This document shows, piece by piece, positions 6,044 through 15,300 of a stretch of DNA of 64,000 nucleotides (positions are counted from its first letter, which is position 1; each line of letters starts with the position of its first letter). The DNA is taken from NCBI RefSeq assembly GCF_013868155.1, contig NZ_JACEOG010000001.1:868001-932000 (forward strand), written 5' to 3'. The DNA comes from Aeromicrobium phoceense (GTDB lineage Bacteria; Actinomycetota; Actinomycetes; Propionibacteriales; Nocardioidaceae). A program made the translations under genes and the position numbers. Under the pieces are notes generated by a model, which saw only the letters and a program-made list of their open reading frames with translations, was not told the origin of the DNA and made no database searches.

Positions 6044-8947
6044 GTGAACTCACGCCACTCCCGTCACACGACGCCCGCGTCAACGCCCCATCGCGCGCGA
6101 CCGCTGTCGATGCTGCTCGCCCTCGTCATCGCTCTCGCCGGCCTGGTGTTCGTGGCCGGTCCGGCCCAGGCAGCGGACGACGCGACCTTCGTCAAGACCT
6201 TCGGCGTCTCGGGTGACCAGGCGGAGGTCGTCGGCCACTCCTGGGACGTGGCCGTCGGCCCCGACGGGAGCGTCTACGTCGCCGACACCGACCACGCGCG
6301 GGTGCAGGTGTACACGCCCGACGGGGAGTTCCTCCGCACGTTCGCGCTGAGCAGCCACCCCTACGGGATCGATGTCGACGACGTCGGTGCGGTCTACGTG
6401 ACCATGGGCAACGGAAACGTCGCCAAGTACGCCTCGGACGGCTCGCAGGTGTTCGAGGTGCATTCCCACACGTCGTACAGCGGCTACGGCATCGCGGTCG
6501 ACGCGTCCGGGAAGATCTTCGTCACGGACTACAACGCCGGTCGCATCGTGGTGCTGAACGCCGAGGGCGCCCACCTGAACTCGTGGGGCGCCTACGGCTC
6601 CGGCCCGGGACAGATCATGCACGCGTACGGCATCGACGTCGACGACGAGGGCATCGTCTACGTGCCGGACTACGGCAACAGTCGCGTGCAGAAGTTCACC
6701 ACCGACGGCACCTATCTCTCGTCGCTGACGCACGTCGGGGACGAGCCGATGAACGGCCCTCTGAAGGTCGACGTCGACGCGGACGGCCGGATCGCCATCA
6801 GCGAGTACAACAGTTCGCGCGCGTCCGTGCTCACGGCCGACGGCGACCCGGTCTCCTCGTGGACCTGGGATGGCACGCCCTACTCCCACGGCACCGCTGG
6901 CATCGCCTTCGGCGACGACGGCAGCGTCTACACGACCAACCTGAACCAGCGGGGCGTGCAGAAGCACCAGCTGGAGCCGGTGTTCGCTGCCTTCACCCCG
7001 CAGATCGAGGGATCAGGCCGGGTCGGCGACGAGCTGACCGTCACGGCCTCGACGTCACCCGAGCCGGCCTCGTGGACGTACGCGTGGACGGTCAGTGGCA
7101 GCACTGAGGTCCGCTCCACGGAGGCCACGTTCACGCCGACCGCCGCCGACCGGGGCAAGACCGCCACGGTCGCCGTGACCGCGAAGGGCACCGAGGGTGA
7201 GCCGCGCGACCGCACCGCCACGGCCACGAAGGCGATCACCGGCAAGCTCATGGACGCCAGTGCCTTCACGATCGGCGACTCCACGCCGACCACGCCCCCC
7301 ACCACGGGCGACGTCCTGACGCTGGAGGTGGACGAGGCCAAGCTGCCCGAGGACGCCTCGGGCACCGTCCGCTGGGGACGCCTCGACGACGAGGCAGTCT
7401 GCGTGGTTCCCGAGGACGCCACCGCCAGCACGACCCGCCCCGTCGTCGACGGCGACGCGGGCGCGCAGCTCTGCGCCCGCGTGGCCTACGAGGCCTCCGG
7501 CTACGAGGACATGACGCTCACCGTGACCGCTCACGGCAGCACGGTGGGCACCTTCACGGCTCCGAAGCCGACGGTCGACGTCGAGTCGCCGGTCGTGGAC
7601 GGGACGCTGACCGCCTCGGTCGACCTGGACGATGCCCCCGCGGGCGCCGAGGTCACGGCCTGGCAGTGGGGCACGCAGGCCGAGGGCGAGTGCACCGCGA
7701 TCGCGGGCGCCGACGAGGCCACCTTCACCGCCGGCGTCGAGGACTTCGAGGACACGCTGTGCGTGACCGTCAAGATCAGCGCGCCGCACCACCAGGACGC
7801 GAAGGCGACCCTCGTGGTCGGCCAGGTCGGTGCCGGTGCCTTCGGCGAGTCGCCGACGGTGACGATCCCGGGCTGGACCGCGGTCGGCTTGGAGGCCTCC
7901 GCCTCCGTGACCGGCGGCGACCCGGCGGATGCCGAGCGCACCTACCAGTGGAAGCTCGACGGCGAGCCGATCGAGGGCGCCACGGCCGCCACCTACACGC
8001 CGAAGGGCGCGCAGCGCGGTCACGACCTCTCGGTCACCGTGACGTCCACGGCCCGCGGGTACGTCGCCGACGTGACGACCTCCGGCGAGGTCGAGATCGG
8101 CTCGGGCTCGCTGCAGGTGAACGAGCCCGCGTTCAGCACGGTTCGCCCGACGGTGGGCGAGGAGATCTCGCTGCCGCTCGACCTGTCCGAGGCGCCCGAG
8201 GGCGCCGAGGGTCACTGGCAGTGGGGAGTGCAGCAGGGTGAGGTCTGTGTCGCCATCTCGGGTGCGACGTCGGACTCCTTCACGCCCACGGCCGCTGAGG
8301 TCGGCGAGGTGCTGTGTGTCGAGGTGGGCGTCACGGCCGAGGGCTATGAGTCCCTCTCCGGGACGTTCCTCCTCGAGCACCCGGTCCTGCGGGGCACGCT
8401 GCCCGTCATTCGGGGCGTGCTCAGCAGCACGAGCCCGAAGATCGGCGCCTCCCTGACGGCGTCGCTGCTCTCGGGCCCGCTGCCCGAGGGTGCGAAGACG
8501 ACCACCACGTGGGGCTTCGCCCCCGCCGCGGCCGACTGCGGTCCGTCGAAGGTCGCGAGCTCGTTCCGCGTCACCGCGGGCATGTCCGGACGCGTGGTCT
8601 GCGCACGGATCACCGTCACGGCGCCGGGTCACACCGAGTGGTCGACGACCCTGCGGACGAACGTGATCAAGGAGACGGCGAAGGCCACGGCCTCGCGCCT
8701 GACCGTTCGCGGCACGCAGGCCTTCACGGTCCGTGCCCAGGGCCTGGCCCCGGGTCAGCGATACCGGATCTCGCTGCGCCACCAGATGGTGACCGGCAAG
8801 GCCGACTCGTACGGCCGCGTGGTGCGCAAGGTCCGGTATGACAAGGGCCTGCGGTCGGCGAAGCGGACGATCGTGGTCCGCGGCTTCGACGGCAAGGGCA
8901 AGGTCACGTACCTGAAGAAGCTCAAGGTCACGTACCGGGCCCGCTGA
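6044..8947 (+). CDS. Large secreted NHL beta-propeller protein with repeated Ig-like modules
   Basis: 967 residues, exported (hydrophobic core 23-38, cleavage near AQA-ADD at 44). Residues about 50-320 are six NHL-type blades (SWDVAVGPDGSVYVADTDHARVQVY, YGIDVDDEGIVYVPDYGNSRVQKF), a propeller found in extracellular sensor or adhesion proteins. Residues about 320-880 are tandem Ig-like beta modules. Four of these carry a tryptophan-glycine motif and a cysteine pair (WG...C...LC), e.g. WQWGTQAEGEC...DTLCVTV, which could form one disulfide each. The last about 85 residues are a basic beta-rich end. No anchor or enzyme motif is visible. An ATG at 6110 would shorten the signal n-region, but the promoter spacing favours GTG 6044. 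Surface adhesion is inferred. Confidence 0.8.
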   Translation: MNSRHSRHTTPASTPHRARPLSMLLALVIALAGLVFVAGPAQAADDATFVKTFGVSGDQAEVVGHSWDVAVGPDGSVYVADTDHARVQVYTPDGEFLRTFALSSHPYGIDVDDVGAVYVTMGNGNVAKYASDGSQVFEVHSHTSYSGYGIAVDASGKIFVTDYNAGRIVVLNAEGAHLNSWGAYGSGPGQIMHAYGIDVDDEGIVYVPDYGNSRVQKFTTDGTYLSSLTHVGDEPMNGPLKVDVDADGRIAISEYNSSRASVLTADGDPVSSWTWDGTPYSHGTAGIAFGDDGSVYTTNLNQRGVQKHQLEPVFAAFTPQIEGSGRVGDELTVTASTSPEPASWTYAWTVSGSTEVRSTEATFTPTAADRGKTATVAVTAKGTEGEPRDRTATATKAITGKLMDASAFTIGDSTPTTPPTTGDVLTLEVDEAKLPEDASGTVRWGRLDDEAVCVVPEDATASTTRPVVDGDAGAQLCARVAYEASGYEDMTLTVTAHGSTVGTFTAPKPTVDVESPVVDGTLTASVDLDDAPAGAEVTAWQWGTQAEGECTAIAGADEATFTAGVEDFEDTLCVTVKISAPHHQDAKATLVVGQVGAGAFGESPTVTIPGWTAVGLEASASVTGGDPADAERTYQWKLDGEPIEGATAATYTPKGAQRGHDLSVTVTSTARGYVADVTTSGEVEIGSGSLQVNEPAFSTVRPTVGEEISLPLDLSEAPEGAEGHWQWGVQQGEVCVAISGATSDSFTPTAAEVGEVLCVEVGVTAEGYESLSGTFLLEHPVLRGTLPVIRGVLSSTSPKIGASLTASLLSGPLPEGAKTTTTWGFAPAAADCGPSKVASSFRVTAGMSGRVVCARITVTAPGHTEWSTTLRTNVIKETAKATASRLTVRGTQAFTVRAQGLAPGQRYRISLRHQMVTGKADSYGRVVRKVRYDKGLRSAKRTIVVRGFDGKGKVTYLKKLKVTYRAR

Positions 8948-8962
8948 ATCGGTGGACGCACC

Positions 8963-9004
8963 CGCGGGCGCCGGCCGACCCCCGTTTGGCGGTCGGCGCC
9001 CGCG
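8963..9004 (+). terminator. Hairpin terminator after the NHL-repeat gene
   Basis: Left arm CGCGGGCGCCG(GCC)GACC at 8963-8980 pairs with GGTCGGCGCCCGCG at 8991-9004, with a 3-nt bulge and a loop containing CCCGTTTGGC. It begins 16 bp after the stop. Confidence 0.65.
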
Positions 9005-9084
9005 CGGCGCTTGCGTCGGCCGCGAACGGCCGACGCCCCCCACGAGCCGCCTGGCCACGCCCTGATACATCCGCCGGCGAGGGG

Positions 9085-9137
9085 TTCTCGGAGGCGCCCT
9101 GCGCGTGTAGGTTCCGGTGTGTAACTCACAGTGACAG
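9085..9137 (+). promoter_or_regulatory. Promoter and GAGTTACA-type element of the first DUF6801-like gene
   Basis: TTCTCG (9085-9090), 17-nt spacer, TAGGTT (9108-9113). Just downstream, TGTAACTCACAGTGACAG (9119-9136) contains TGTAACTC, the reverse complement of GAGTTACA found in the promoter of the related gene at 52790, and close to GAGGTTACA before 58354. A common regulator is inferred. Confidence 0.45.
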
Positions 9138-9172
9138 GTGGGCTCGGGGGCCTGCGGAGCCAGGGGGCCGTC

Positions 9173-10027
9173 ATGCCACGCTTCATTCCATCCGTCGCGG
9201 TCGCGACGTCGGTCGGCGCCCTCGTGGCCGCCCTCGTCGTCGCGTCGCCGGCGTTCGCCGAGTCCACCGATCCGACCGTGGTCCCCACCACGGCGCCGAC
9301 GTCGACTCCGGTTGCCTCGGTGCCCGTCGGGCCGGGCGAGCTCGAGCGGACCTTCGCTTACCAGTGCGAGAGCATCTTCTGGGGCCTGAACCTCGGAACG
9401 CACTCCGTGAGCGTCCGGGCGACTGCGGACTACCCCGAGGTGGCTGCGCCGGGTGATGTCCTCGCGCCGCGCTCTGCCTCGGTCGAGCTCGAGTTGTCCG
9501 AGCTGCTGCGCCAGTCGGTCCACCTCCTCCTCAACGGCACGTCCTACGAGGGGACGGCCGACGCCGACTGGACGCTCACCACGGCGGGCCGCGCCACCGC
9601 CTGGGACACCGGGGACCTCGTCTTCCCCCGCGCAGCGGTCCCCGAGGGGATGAACGAGTCGTGGCGGCTGCCGGGTCGGGTCGACCTGCCCGCGGTGACG
9701 GTGCCCGACGACGCCGAGGGAGCGCTGTGGCTGAGTCTTCCCCAGCGCTTCACCCTGGCGGGCCAGATGCACACGACAAGCGGCGAGACCCACGACGGCG
9801 AGTTCACCTGCACGGCACCGGCCGACCGCGTCCTCGGGGGAGTCGCCCTCGAGGGCTCGACGGATCCCACCCCGCCCACGCCCGACCCCACGACGGACCC
9901 CACGCCCGACCCCGATCCGACGACGGACCCCACGCCGGATCCGACGCCCGACCCGACCGATCCCACCCCGATCCGACGTTCGGCCCGTTCCCGACCCCTC
10001 GTCCCCGGCCCTGCAGGGGAACCCTGA
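9173..10027 (+). CDS. N-terminal part of the frameshifted DUF6801-like protein
   Basis: As the sequence stands this frame gives 284 residues: signal peptide (1-27, ending AFA), a Thr/Pro linker, one paired-cysteine domain (YQCESIFWGLNLG ... FTCTAPADRVLGGVALEG) and a PTPDPTTDPTPDP linker. It then runs into 19 out-of-frame residues rich in Arg/Pro before TGA. ATG 9173 has AGGGGG upstream and begins a good signal peptide; the in-frame GTG at 9131 sits inside the promoter element and is unlikely. Confidence 0.65.
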   Translation: MPRFIPSVAVATSVGALVAALVVASPAFAESTDPTVVPTTAPTSTPVASVPVGPGELERTFAYQCESIFWGLNLGTHSVSVRATADYPEVAAPGDVLAPRSASVELELSELLRQSVHLLLNGTSYEGTADADWTLTTAGRATAWDTGDLVFPRAAVPEGMNESWRLPGRVDLPAVTVPDDAEGALWLSLPQRFTLAGQMHTTSGETHDGEFTCTAPADRVLGGVALEGSTDPTPPTPDPTTDPTPDPDPTTDPTPDPTPDPTDPTPIRRSARSRPLVPGPAGEP

Positions 10028-10035
10028 CGAGGACC

Positions 10036-11613
10036 GTGACCTACTGGTGCGCCACCGTCACCGGGGGGCTCGGCCTGGGCGTGCAGCGGGTGGACGTCCG
10101 GGCGACCGTCGACTACCCCGAGGTGGCAGCGCCCGGTGACGTGCTTCCCGCCCGCCCGGCAGAGCTGGTGCTGAGGCCGCAGGAGCTGCTCCGCCAGAGC
10201 ACGACCCTGCTGCTGGGCGCCCGGGAGTTCGAGGCCTCCTCGCAGGGCAGCGCGTGGTCGCTCACGACAGCGGACCGGACCACCGCCCTGCAGGCCGGCG
10301 ACATCGTCGCGCCGCGCAGCGGGATCCCGCAGGAAGCCGGCCGCGTCTGGAACTTCGGGGCACAGGTCGCGCTGCCGGCCCTCACCGTCCCGGGCGACGT
10401 CGCGGGAGGCCTCTGGCTGAACGCACCCGACCAGTTCAGGCTCGACGGCACGTTCCGCAAGGCCGACCACAGCACGATCCCGGCCACGATGGACTGCACC
10501 GCCTCCGGCGACAGAAGGGTGGGTGGCATAGCGCTGGAGGGCTGGACGTACCCGACCCATCCGCCCACCACGATCCCGACGACTCCGACGCCGCCCACCG
10601 CGCCCGTGCCAACGGACCCGACCGACCCGACGGAGCCGACGGACCCGACGAGCAACCCCTACCCCGACCCCGCCGGGCCCGCCCCGATCGGTCCCGGAGT
10701 GCTCTCGAGGTCCTTCGAGTACGCCTGCCGGGTGAACACCGGTGGGATCGACCTCGGCGTCCAGCGCGTGGTCGCCGACGTGAGCGCGGAATATGAGGAC
10801 GTCGGCCGGCCCGGGTGGGCCCTGCCTCCCCGCTCGGCCAAGTTCGCGCTGACGGTCGACGAAATCCTGCGCGACGCGGTCTTCGACCTGATCGGGGCCC
10901 GCCAGTTCGACGGCTCCACCACGTCGGGCACCGAGTGGGAGCTGGAGAACGCCGGTGGCGAGACGGCCCTGGCCGCCGGTGGCCTCTTCGTCGAGCGCGG
11001 TCCGGTGCCGCAGGAGGCGAACGTGCCGTGGGTGATGCGTGGACAGGTCGAGCTGCCCGAGATCGTGGTGGGGCTCGACGCAAACCCCCTGGATCCGCTG
11101 TGGCTGAGCGTTCCTGAGCGGTTCACGCTGCGAGGCTCGCTGGAGAAGGCGGACCACACCCTGATCCCCACCTCGCTGCAGTGCCTGGCCCCGGGTGACC
11201 ACCGTCTCGGTGGCATCGCGCTGGGGTTCGTGCCGAGTCCGCCCACCACCCTTCCGACCACGACGCCGACGGCCGGGCCCACCGTCGAGCCGACGACCCA
11301 GCCGACGGTCGAGCCGACCACCGCGCCCACGACCGGACCCGTCCTGCTCCAACCGTCGGTGAAGGTGGGCGCGCTGGGCCTGTGGCGCTCGGCGGTGTTC
11401 ACCGTCGGGGTGTCCGCCAAGGGCACGTTGCCCAGCGGGAACGTCACGGTCCGCCTGGGGGACAGGACCGTCGCGAAGGGGCGGCTGTTCCTCGGCGTCA
11501 CCGTCCTCACGGCGTCGAACCTGCCCAAGGGACAGCACACGTTCACGATCACCTACGAGGGGGACGCGAAGGTCGCGGGGAGGACGGTGACGAAGGTCCT
11601 GCGCATCAACTGA
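10036..11613 (+). CDS. C-terminal part of the frameshifted DUF6801-like protein
   Basis: The frame open to 11613 carries real homology from about 9970. The first possible start inside it is GTG 10036, but no ribosome site or signal peptide supports independent translation. It encodes domain 2 (VTYWCATVTGGLGLG...MDCTASGDRRVGGIALEG), a Thr/Pro linker, domain 3 (FEYACRVNTGGIDLG...LQCLAPGDHRLGGIALG), a PTVEPTTQ linker and a final Ig-like domain (SAKGTLPSGNVTVRLGDRTV...YEGDAKVAGRTVTKV). It would be secreted only if joined to the upstream frame. Confidence 0.5.
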   Translation: MTYWCATVTGGLGLGVQRVDVRATVDYPEVAAPGDVLPARPAELVLRPQELLRQSTTLLLGAREFEASSQGSAWSLTTADRTTALQAGDIVAPRSGIPQEAGRVWNFGAQVALPALTVPGDVAGGLWLNAPDQFRLDGTFRKADHSTIPATMDCTASGDRRVGGIALEGWTYPTHPPTTIPTTPTPPTAPVPTDPTDPTEPTDPTSNPYPDPAGPAPIGPGVLSRSFEYACRVNTGGIDLGVQRVVADVSAEYEDVGRPGWALPPRSAKFALTVDEILRDAVFDLIGARQFDGSTTSGTEWELENAGGETALAAGGLFVERGPVPQEANVPWVMRGQVELPEIVVGLDANPLDPLWLSVPERFTLRGSLEKADHTLIPTSLQCLAPGDHRLGGIALGFVPSPPTTLPTTTPTAGPTVEPTTQPTVEPTTAPTTGPVLLQPSVKVGALGLWRSAVFTVGVSAKGTLPSGNVTVRLGDRTVAKGRLFLGVTVLTASNLPKGQHTFTITYEGDAKVAGRTVTKVLRIN

Positions 11614-11657
11614 GCCCGAAGCGTGGCGATGGGGCGTACCGGCTGGTGTCCGGTGCC

Positions 11658-11663
11658 TAGAAT
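11658..11663 (+). promoter_or_regulatory. -10 candidate for the HelD gene
   Basis: TAGAAT lies 32 nt before the ATG at 11696; no convincing -35 is seen. Confidence 0.35.
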
Positions 11664-11695
11664 GGAGAGTTCCCCCACGCCACCGAAGGACGTCG

Positions 11696-13783
11696 ATGAG
11701 CAAGCCCTCGCCCGATGAACGCGAGCTCCAGCACGAGCAGGCGTATGTCGACACGGTCTACGAGCGACTGGAGGAGTCCACCAAGGTGGCCAAGTCCCTC
11801 GTCGCCGAGGGGCTGGCGCGCGGGCACATCGGCCACGAGGGCGGACTCGTCGAGCGCGACGCGATGGTCTACCAGGCCTCACGCCGGCTGAGCGCCCTGC
11901 ACGCCGCCCACGACGGGCTCGTGTTCGGTCGCCTCGACCTCGGCACCGGCGACGCCCGCTACATCGGCCGCATCGGCGTGCGCGACGAGGATCGCGAGAT
12001 CATCCTCATCGACTGGCGCGCACCGGCCGCCGCCGTCTTCTACCAGGCCACCGCGCAGGACCCGGCCGGCGTCGTGCGCCGTCGGGTGCTGCGCTGCCGC
12101 GGCGACCGCGTGATCGGCATCGAGGACGAGCTGCTCGACGCCGACGCGGCCCCGGACGACATGGTCGTGATCGGCGAGGGCGCGCTGCTGGCCAGCCTGA
12201 GCCGGGCCCGCGACAGCTCGATGCACTCGGTCGTGGCCACGATCCAGAAGGAGCAGGACGAGGCCATCCGCGCGCCCGCGCGCGGCGCCACGATCATCGG
12301 CGGCGGTCCCGGCACCGGCAAGACGGTCGTCGCGCTGCACCGCGCGGCCTTCCTGCTCTACACCGACCGGCGCCGCTTCGAGTCCGGTGGCGTGCTCGTC
12401 GTCGGCCCGTCCGGCGTCTTCATGAACTACATCGAGCGCGTGCTGCCCAGTCTCGGCGAGACCAGCGTGGTGCTGCGCTCGATCGGCGAGGTCGTCAACG
12501 GGATCCGGGCCACGCAGCACGCGTTGCCCGAGGCCGCCGCGCTGCTCGGCTCGGCCAACATGGCCAAGGCGCTGGCCCGCATCGCCAAGTCGCCGCAGCC
12601 GGGGACGCCGAACCGGTTCGACCTGTTCTACCGCGACGACCGGCTCGTGCTCGAGGCCTCCGACCTCGCGCGGATCCGGCGCAAGGTGCTGTCGAACGGC
12701 CTGCCCAACACCACGCTGGGAGTCGTGCGCGAGGAGCTCGTGAAGGCGCTGTGGGAGCGCGTCACCGGCGACCGCGGGCTCGATCGCGGCGAGGAGGCGT
12801 TCGCCGACCACCTCGACGGCGACCTGACGTTCGAGACCTTCGTCGACGCGTGGTGGCCCGAGCTCGACCCGGTGGAGGTCTGGCGCACCGTCCCGTCCCG
12901 CCTCGGCGAGGTGGCCTCCGACCTGTTCACCTCGTTCGAGCAGCAGGTGCTGCGCCGCGAGTGGGCCGATGAGCCCACGATCGAGGACATCCCGCTGATC
13001 GACGAGCTGCGGCACCTCCTGGGCGAGGCGCCGGTCCGCACCGAGGACGACTGGGCGACGCCGAAGCAGATGATGAGCTTCGAGGAGCGTGAGCGCGAGG
13101 ACCGGGTTCACGCCACCGGCAGCATCGACGACGAGGGCTTCGCCCACGTGCTCGTCGACGAGGCGCAGGACCTCTCGCCCATGCAGTGGCGGATGCTCGG
13201 CCGTCGTGGTCGCACCGCCAGCTGGACGATCGTCGGCGACGAGGCCCAGTCCTCGTGGCCCGTCCCGGCCGAGTCGGCCGCGGCGCGCGACGAGGCGCTC
13301 GGCACGATGCCCGTCCACCGGTTCCGGCTGTCCACCAACTACCGCAACTCCGCCGAGATCTACGAGTTCGCCGCACAGGTGGCCCGCCAGGCGATCGCGA
13401 ATCCCGACCTCGCCGAGGCCGTGCGTCGCACCGGCGTCGACCCGCGCCACGAGGTCGTCGAGGGCGACCGGCTGGTCGAGCGGGCCGTCGCCGAGGCCAC
13501 CGAGATGCTGGAGCAGGTGGAGGGCACGGTCGCCGTGGTCGCCCCCGCGAGCCGGCTCGCCGCGCTGGCGGAGGCGATGCCGGCCGACGACCGGCTCCGT
13601 GTGCTCGACCCGCTCGACACCAAGGGACTCGAGTTCGACGGCGTCGTGCTCGTGGACGCCGACGGCGTCGTCGGCGAGTCCGCGGCGGGCTGGCGCACCC
13701 TCTACGTGGTGCTCACCCGCGCCACGCAGGGCCTCGTCACCGTCGGTACGAGCCGTTCGTGGCTCGATAGGGTCGACGGGTGA
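11696..13783 (+). CDS. helD: HelD-like RNA polymerase recycling ATPase (UvrD/Rep superfamily)
   Basis: 695 residues. Walker A GGGPGTGKT holds Lys209, the DEAQDL Walker B is near 485, STNYRNS near 545, and LDTKGLEFDGVVLV plus VLTRATQ form the C-terminal helicase motifs. The N-terminus is a coiled arm (ELQHEQAYVDTVYERLEE), as in HelD, which inserts into stalled RNA polymerase, releases nucleic acid and recycles the enzyme. Actinobacterial relatives (HelR) can protect polymerase from rifampicin; whether this one does cannot be read from sequence. Its TGA overlaps the next gene's GTG by 4 bp. UvrD-type DNA repair is the alternative, less likely given the arm. Confidence 0.85.
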   Translation: MSKPSPDERELQHEQAYVDTVYERLEESTKVAKSLVAEGLARGHIGHEGGLVERDAMVYQASRRLSALHAAHDGLVFGRLDLGTGDARYIGRIGVRDEDREIILIDWRAPAAAVFYQATAQDPAGVVRRRVLRCRGDRVIGIEDELLDADAAPDDMVVIGEGALLASLSRARDSSMHSVVATIQKEQDEAIRAPARGATIIGGGPGTGKTVVALHRAAFLLYTDRRRFESGGVLVVGPSGVFMNYIERVLPSLGETSVVLRSIGEVVNGIRATQHALPEAAALLGSANMAKALARIAKSPQPGTPNRFDLFYRDDRLVLEASDLARIRRKVLSNGLPNTTLGVVREELVKALWERVTGDRGLDRGEEAFADHLDGDLTFETFVDAWWPELDPVEVWRTVPSRLGEVASDLFTSFEQQVLRREWADEPTIEDIPLIDELRHLLGEAPVRTEDDWATPKQMMSFEEREREDRVHATGSIDDEGFAHVLVDEAQDLSPMQWRMLGRRGRTASWTIVGDEAQSSWPVPAESAAARDEALGTMPVHRFRLSTNYRNSAEIYEFAAQVARQAIANPDLAEAVRRTGVDPRHEVVEGDRLVERAVAEATEMLEQVEGTVAVVAPASRLAALAEAMPADDRLRVLDPLDTKGLEFDGVVLVDADGVVGESAAGWRTLYVVLTRATQGLVTVGTSRSWLDRVDG

Positions 13784-15297
13784 GACGACTCCCCGCCGCG
13801 ATCGGCCTCGTGCTGGTCGGGCTGGCCGTCGCCGTGCCCGTCGCCGCGACCACGTTCGTCGACACCGAGCGCACCGTCACGATCGGTGCCCACAACGCCA
13901 CGGCGCGGCCCACCTTCGACGGGCACGTCAGGATCGTGGCCGGTCCGCTGCTGCCCGAGCTGCGCATGCCGTCGGACGCGCTGCTGGGCATCGGGGCCGA
14001 GGTCGTGCTGCGCGACAGCCCCGACACCGACCTCGAGCGGGTGCTCGCCCAGGACGCGGCGATCGCCAGCCAGCCCGAGGGCGAGATCGCGGCGATGACG
14101 TCGGAGATCACTGAGATGGGCCTCGCGGCGCTGCAACGCGGCGTCGCCGCCGGAGTCATCGCGATGGTCGTGGTGGGCGTCGGCTGGTGGGCGGTCGGCC
14201 CGCGCCGGCGGCGCGAGCTGCGCGAGCAGTGGCCGCCCGAGCCGCGCACTGCGCTCGTCGGCGGCGTGCTCGCCGTCGTGGTGCTGGGCGCCGTGATGGC
14301 CTACGCGCCCGACCCCGGCACGAAGCGCGAGGTCGCGTGGGTGCCGCTGCGCCAGGAGTTCCCCGAGCTGCCCGACGAGCCGCGGCTCGCGAAGGTGGAG
14401 ATCTCGCGCGGTGCCGCGACGGCCACCAGCAAGGCGATCGTGCAGGGCGCCCTCGACACCTACGAGGAGTCGCTGGAGTTCTACACCGCACTCGCCGAGA
14501 AGACCAAGGACGTCCCGGTGCGCGCGCCGGAGGACGGCCAGACCACCGCGCTGGTCGTCACCGACCGCCACAACAACGTGGGCATGGACCCGGTCGCCCG
14601 CGAGGTGGCTCGCGCCGCCGACGCGTCGTTCGTGCTGGACCTCGGCGACGACACCTCGAACGGCGCCTCGTGGGAGGCCTTCAGCATCAAGTCGCTGCGT
14701 GAGACCTTCGAGGACCTGCCGATCGTCGCGGTCGCGGGCAACCACGACACCGGCCGCTACATCCGGCGCGAGATGGAGCGCAACGACTTCACCGTGCTCG
14801 ACGGCGAGCCCACCGAGATCGAGGGTGTGCGCATGCTCGGCGAGAGCGACCCGCGCAGCTCGGGCCTCACCGCGGGCTACAACGGCAACGAGGGCGACAA
14901 CATCGCCGCGATCACCGACCAGAGCGAGGCTCTCGCCGAGGCGGCGTGCGAGGACGGCGAGGTCAGCCTGCTGGCCACCCACAGCGCGGCGTCGGCCAAG
15001 CAAGCCGTGGCGCAGGGCTGCGTCGACCTGGCGATCAGCGGGCACCTGCACCGTCAGGTGGGCCCCACCAGCACCGAGGGCCCGAACGGCACCTCCACCG
15101 AGGTCTCGATCGGCTCCACCGGCGGCGCGGTCTACGCCTTCGCGCTCGGCACGAAGCTGCGCCGCGACGCCCAGGTGGCCGTGCTGACCTTCGAGGCCGG
15201 CCGCGTGGTCGGCCTGCAGATCGTCACCTTCAAGCCCGGCAGCGTCATCGACGTCGGCGACTACACGACCCTGCCGGTCCCGGTCGCCGCCGGCTGA
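13780..15297 (+). CDS. Membrane-anchored metallophosphoesterase
   Basis: 505 residues. Hydrophobic spans at about 5-25, 112-135 and 151-170 place the C-terminal domain outside the membrane. That domain has the calcineurin-like metal ligands: Asp262 and His264 (DRH), Asp290 (GDD), Asn321-His322-Asp323 (GNHD), His401 (THS) and His422/His424 (SGHLH). The substrate is unknown; families of this type cleave phosphomonoesters, phosphodiesters or lipid-linked phosphates. GTG start overlaps the helD stop (GTGA), so translation is coupled, though a functional link to HelD is not obvious. Confidence 0.8.
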   Translation: MRRLPAAIGLVLVGLAVAVPVAATTFVDTERTVTIGAHNATARPTFDGHVRIVAGPLLPELRMPSDALLGIGAEVVLRDSPDTDLERVLAQDAAIASQPEGEIAAMTSEITEMGLAALQRGVAAGVIAMVVVGVGWWAVGPRRRRELREQWPPEPRTALVGGVLAVVVLGAVMAYAPDPGTKREVAWVPLRQEFPELPDEPRLAKVEISRGAATATSKAIVQGALDTYEESLEFYTALAEKTKDVPVRAPEDGQTTALVVTDRHNNVGMDPVAREVARAADASFVLDLGDDTSNGASWEAFSIKSLRETFEDLPIVAVAGNHDTGRYIRREMERNDFTVLDGEPTEIEGVRMLGESDPRSSGLTAGYNGNEGDNIAAITDQSEALAEAACEDGEVSLLATHSAASAKQAVAQGCVDLAISGHLHRQVGPTSTEGPNGTSTEVSIGSTGGAVYAFALGTKLRRDAQVAVLTFEAGRVVGLQIVTFKPGSVIDVGDYTTLPVPVAAG

Positions 15298-15300
15298 CCC

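Larger units (their letters stand above)
9173..11613 (+). pseudogene. Frameshifted three-domain DUF6801-like secreted protein
   Basis: Two reading frames join into one sensible protein. Frame of 9173 gives a signal peptide and one domain, then an Asp-Pro-Thr linker. At the C run 9966-9969 the linker sense continues only in the -1 frame, which then encodes two more copies of the domain and a C-terminal Ig-like domain ending at 11613. Restoring one C turns ACC-CCG-ATC-CGA into ACC-CCC-GAT-CCG and heals the frame. Each domain has FxYxC near its start, a central ELLRQS...LLLGAREFE block, and a second cysteine before GGIALE, matching what I recall of DUF6801. Sequencing error, a real null allele and slippage are all possible. 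The two halves are listed separately. Confidence 0.6.

Noticed and set aside
9131..9172. GTG 9131 as start of the DUF6801-like gene
   Set aside because: It overlaps the promoter element; ATG 9173 has the ribosome site and begins the signal peptide.
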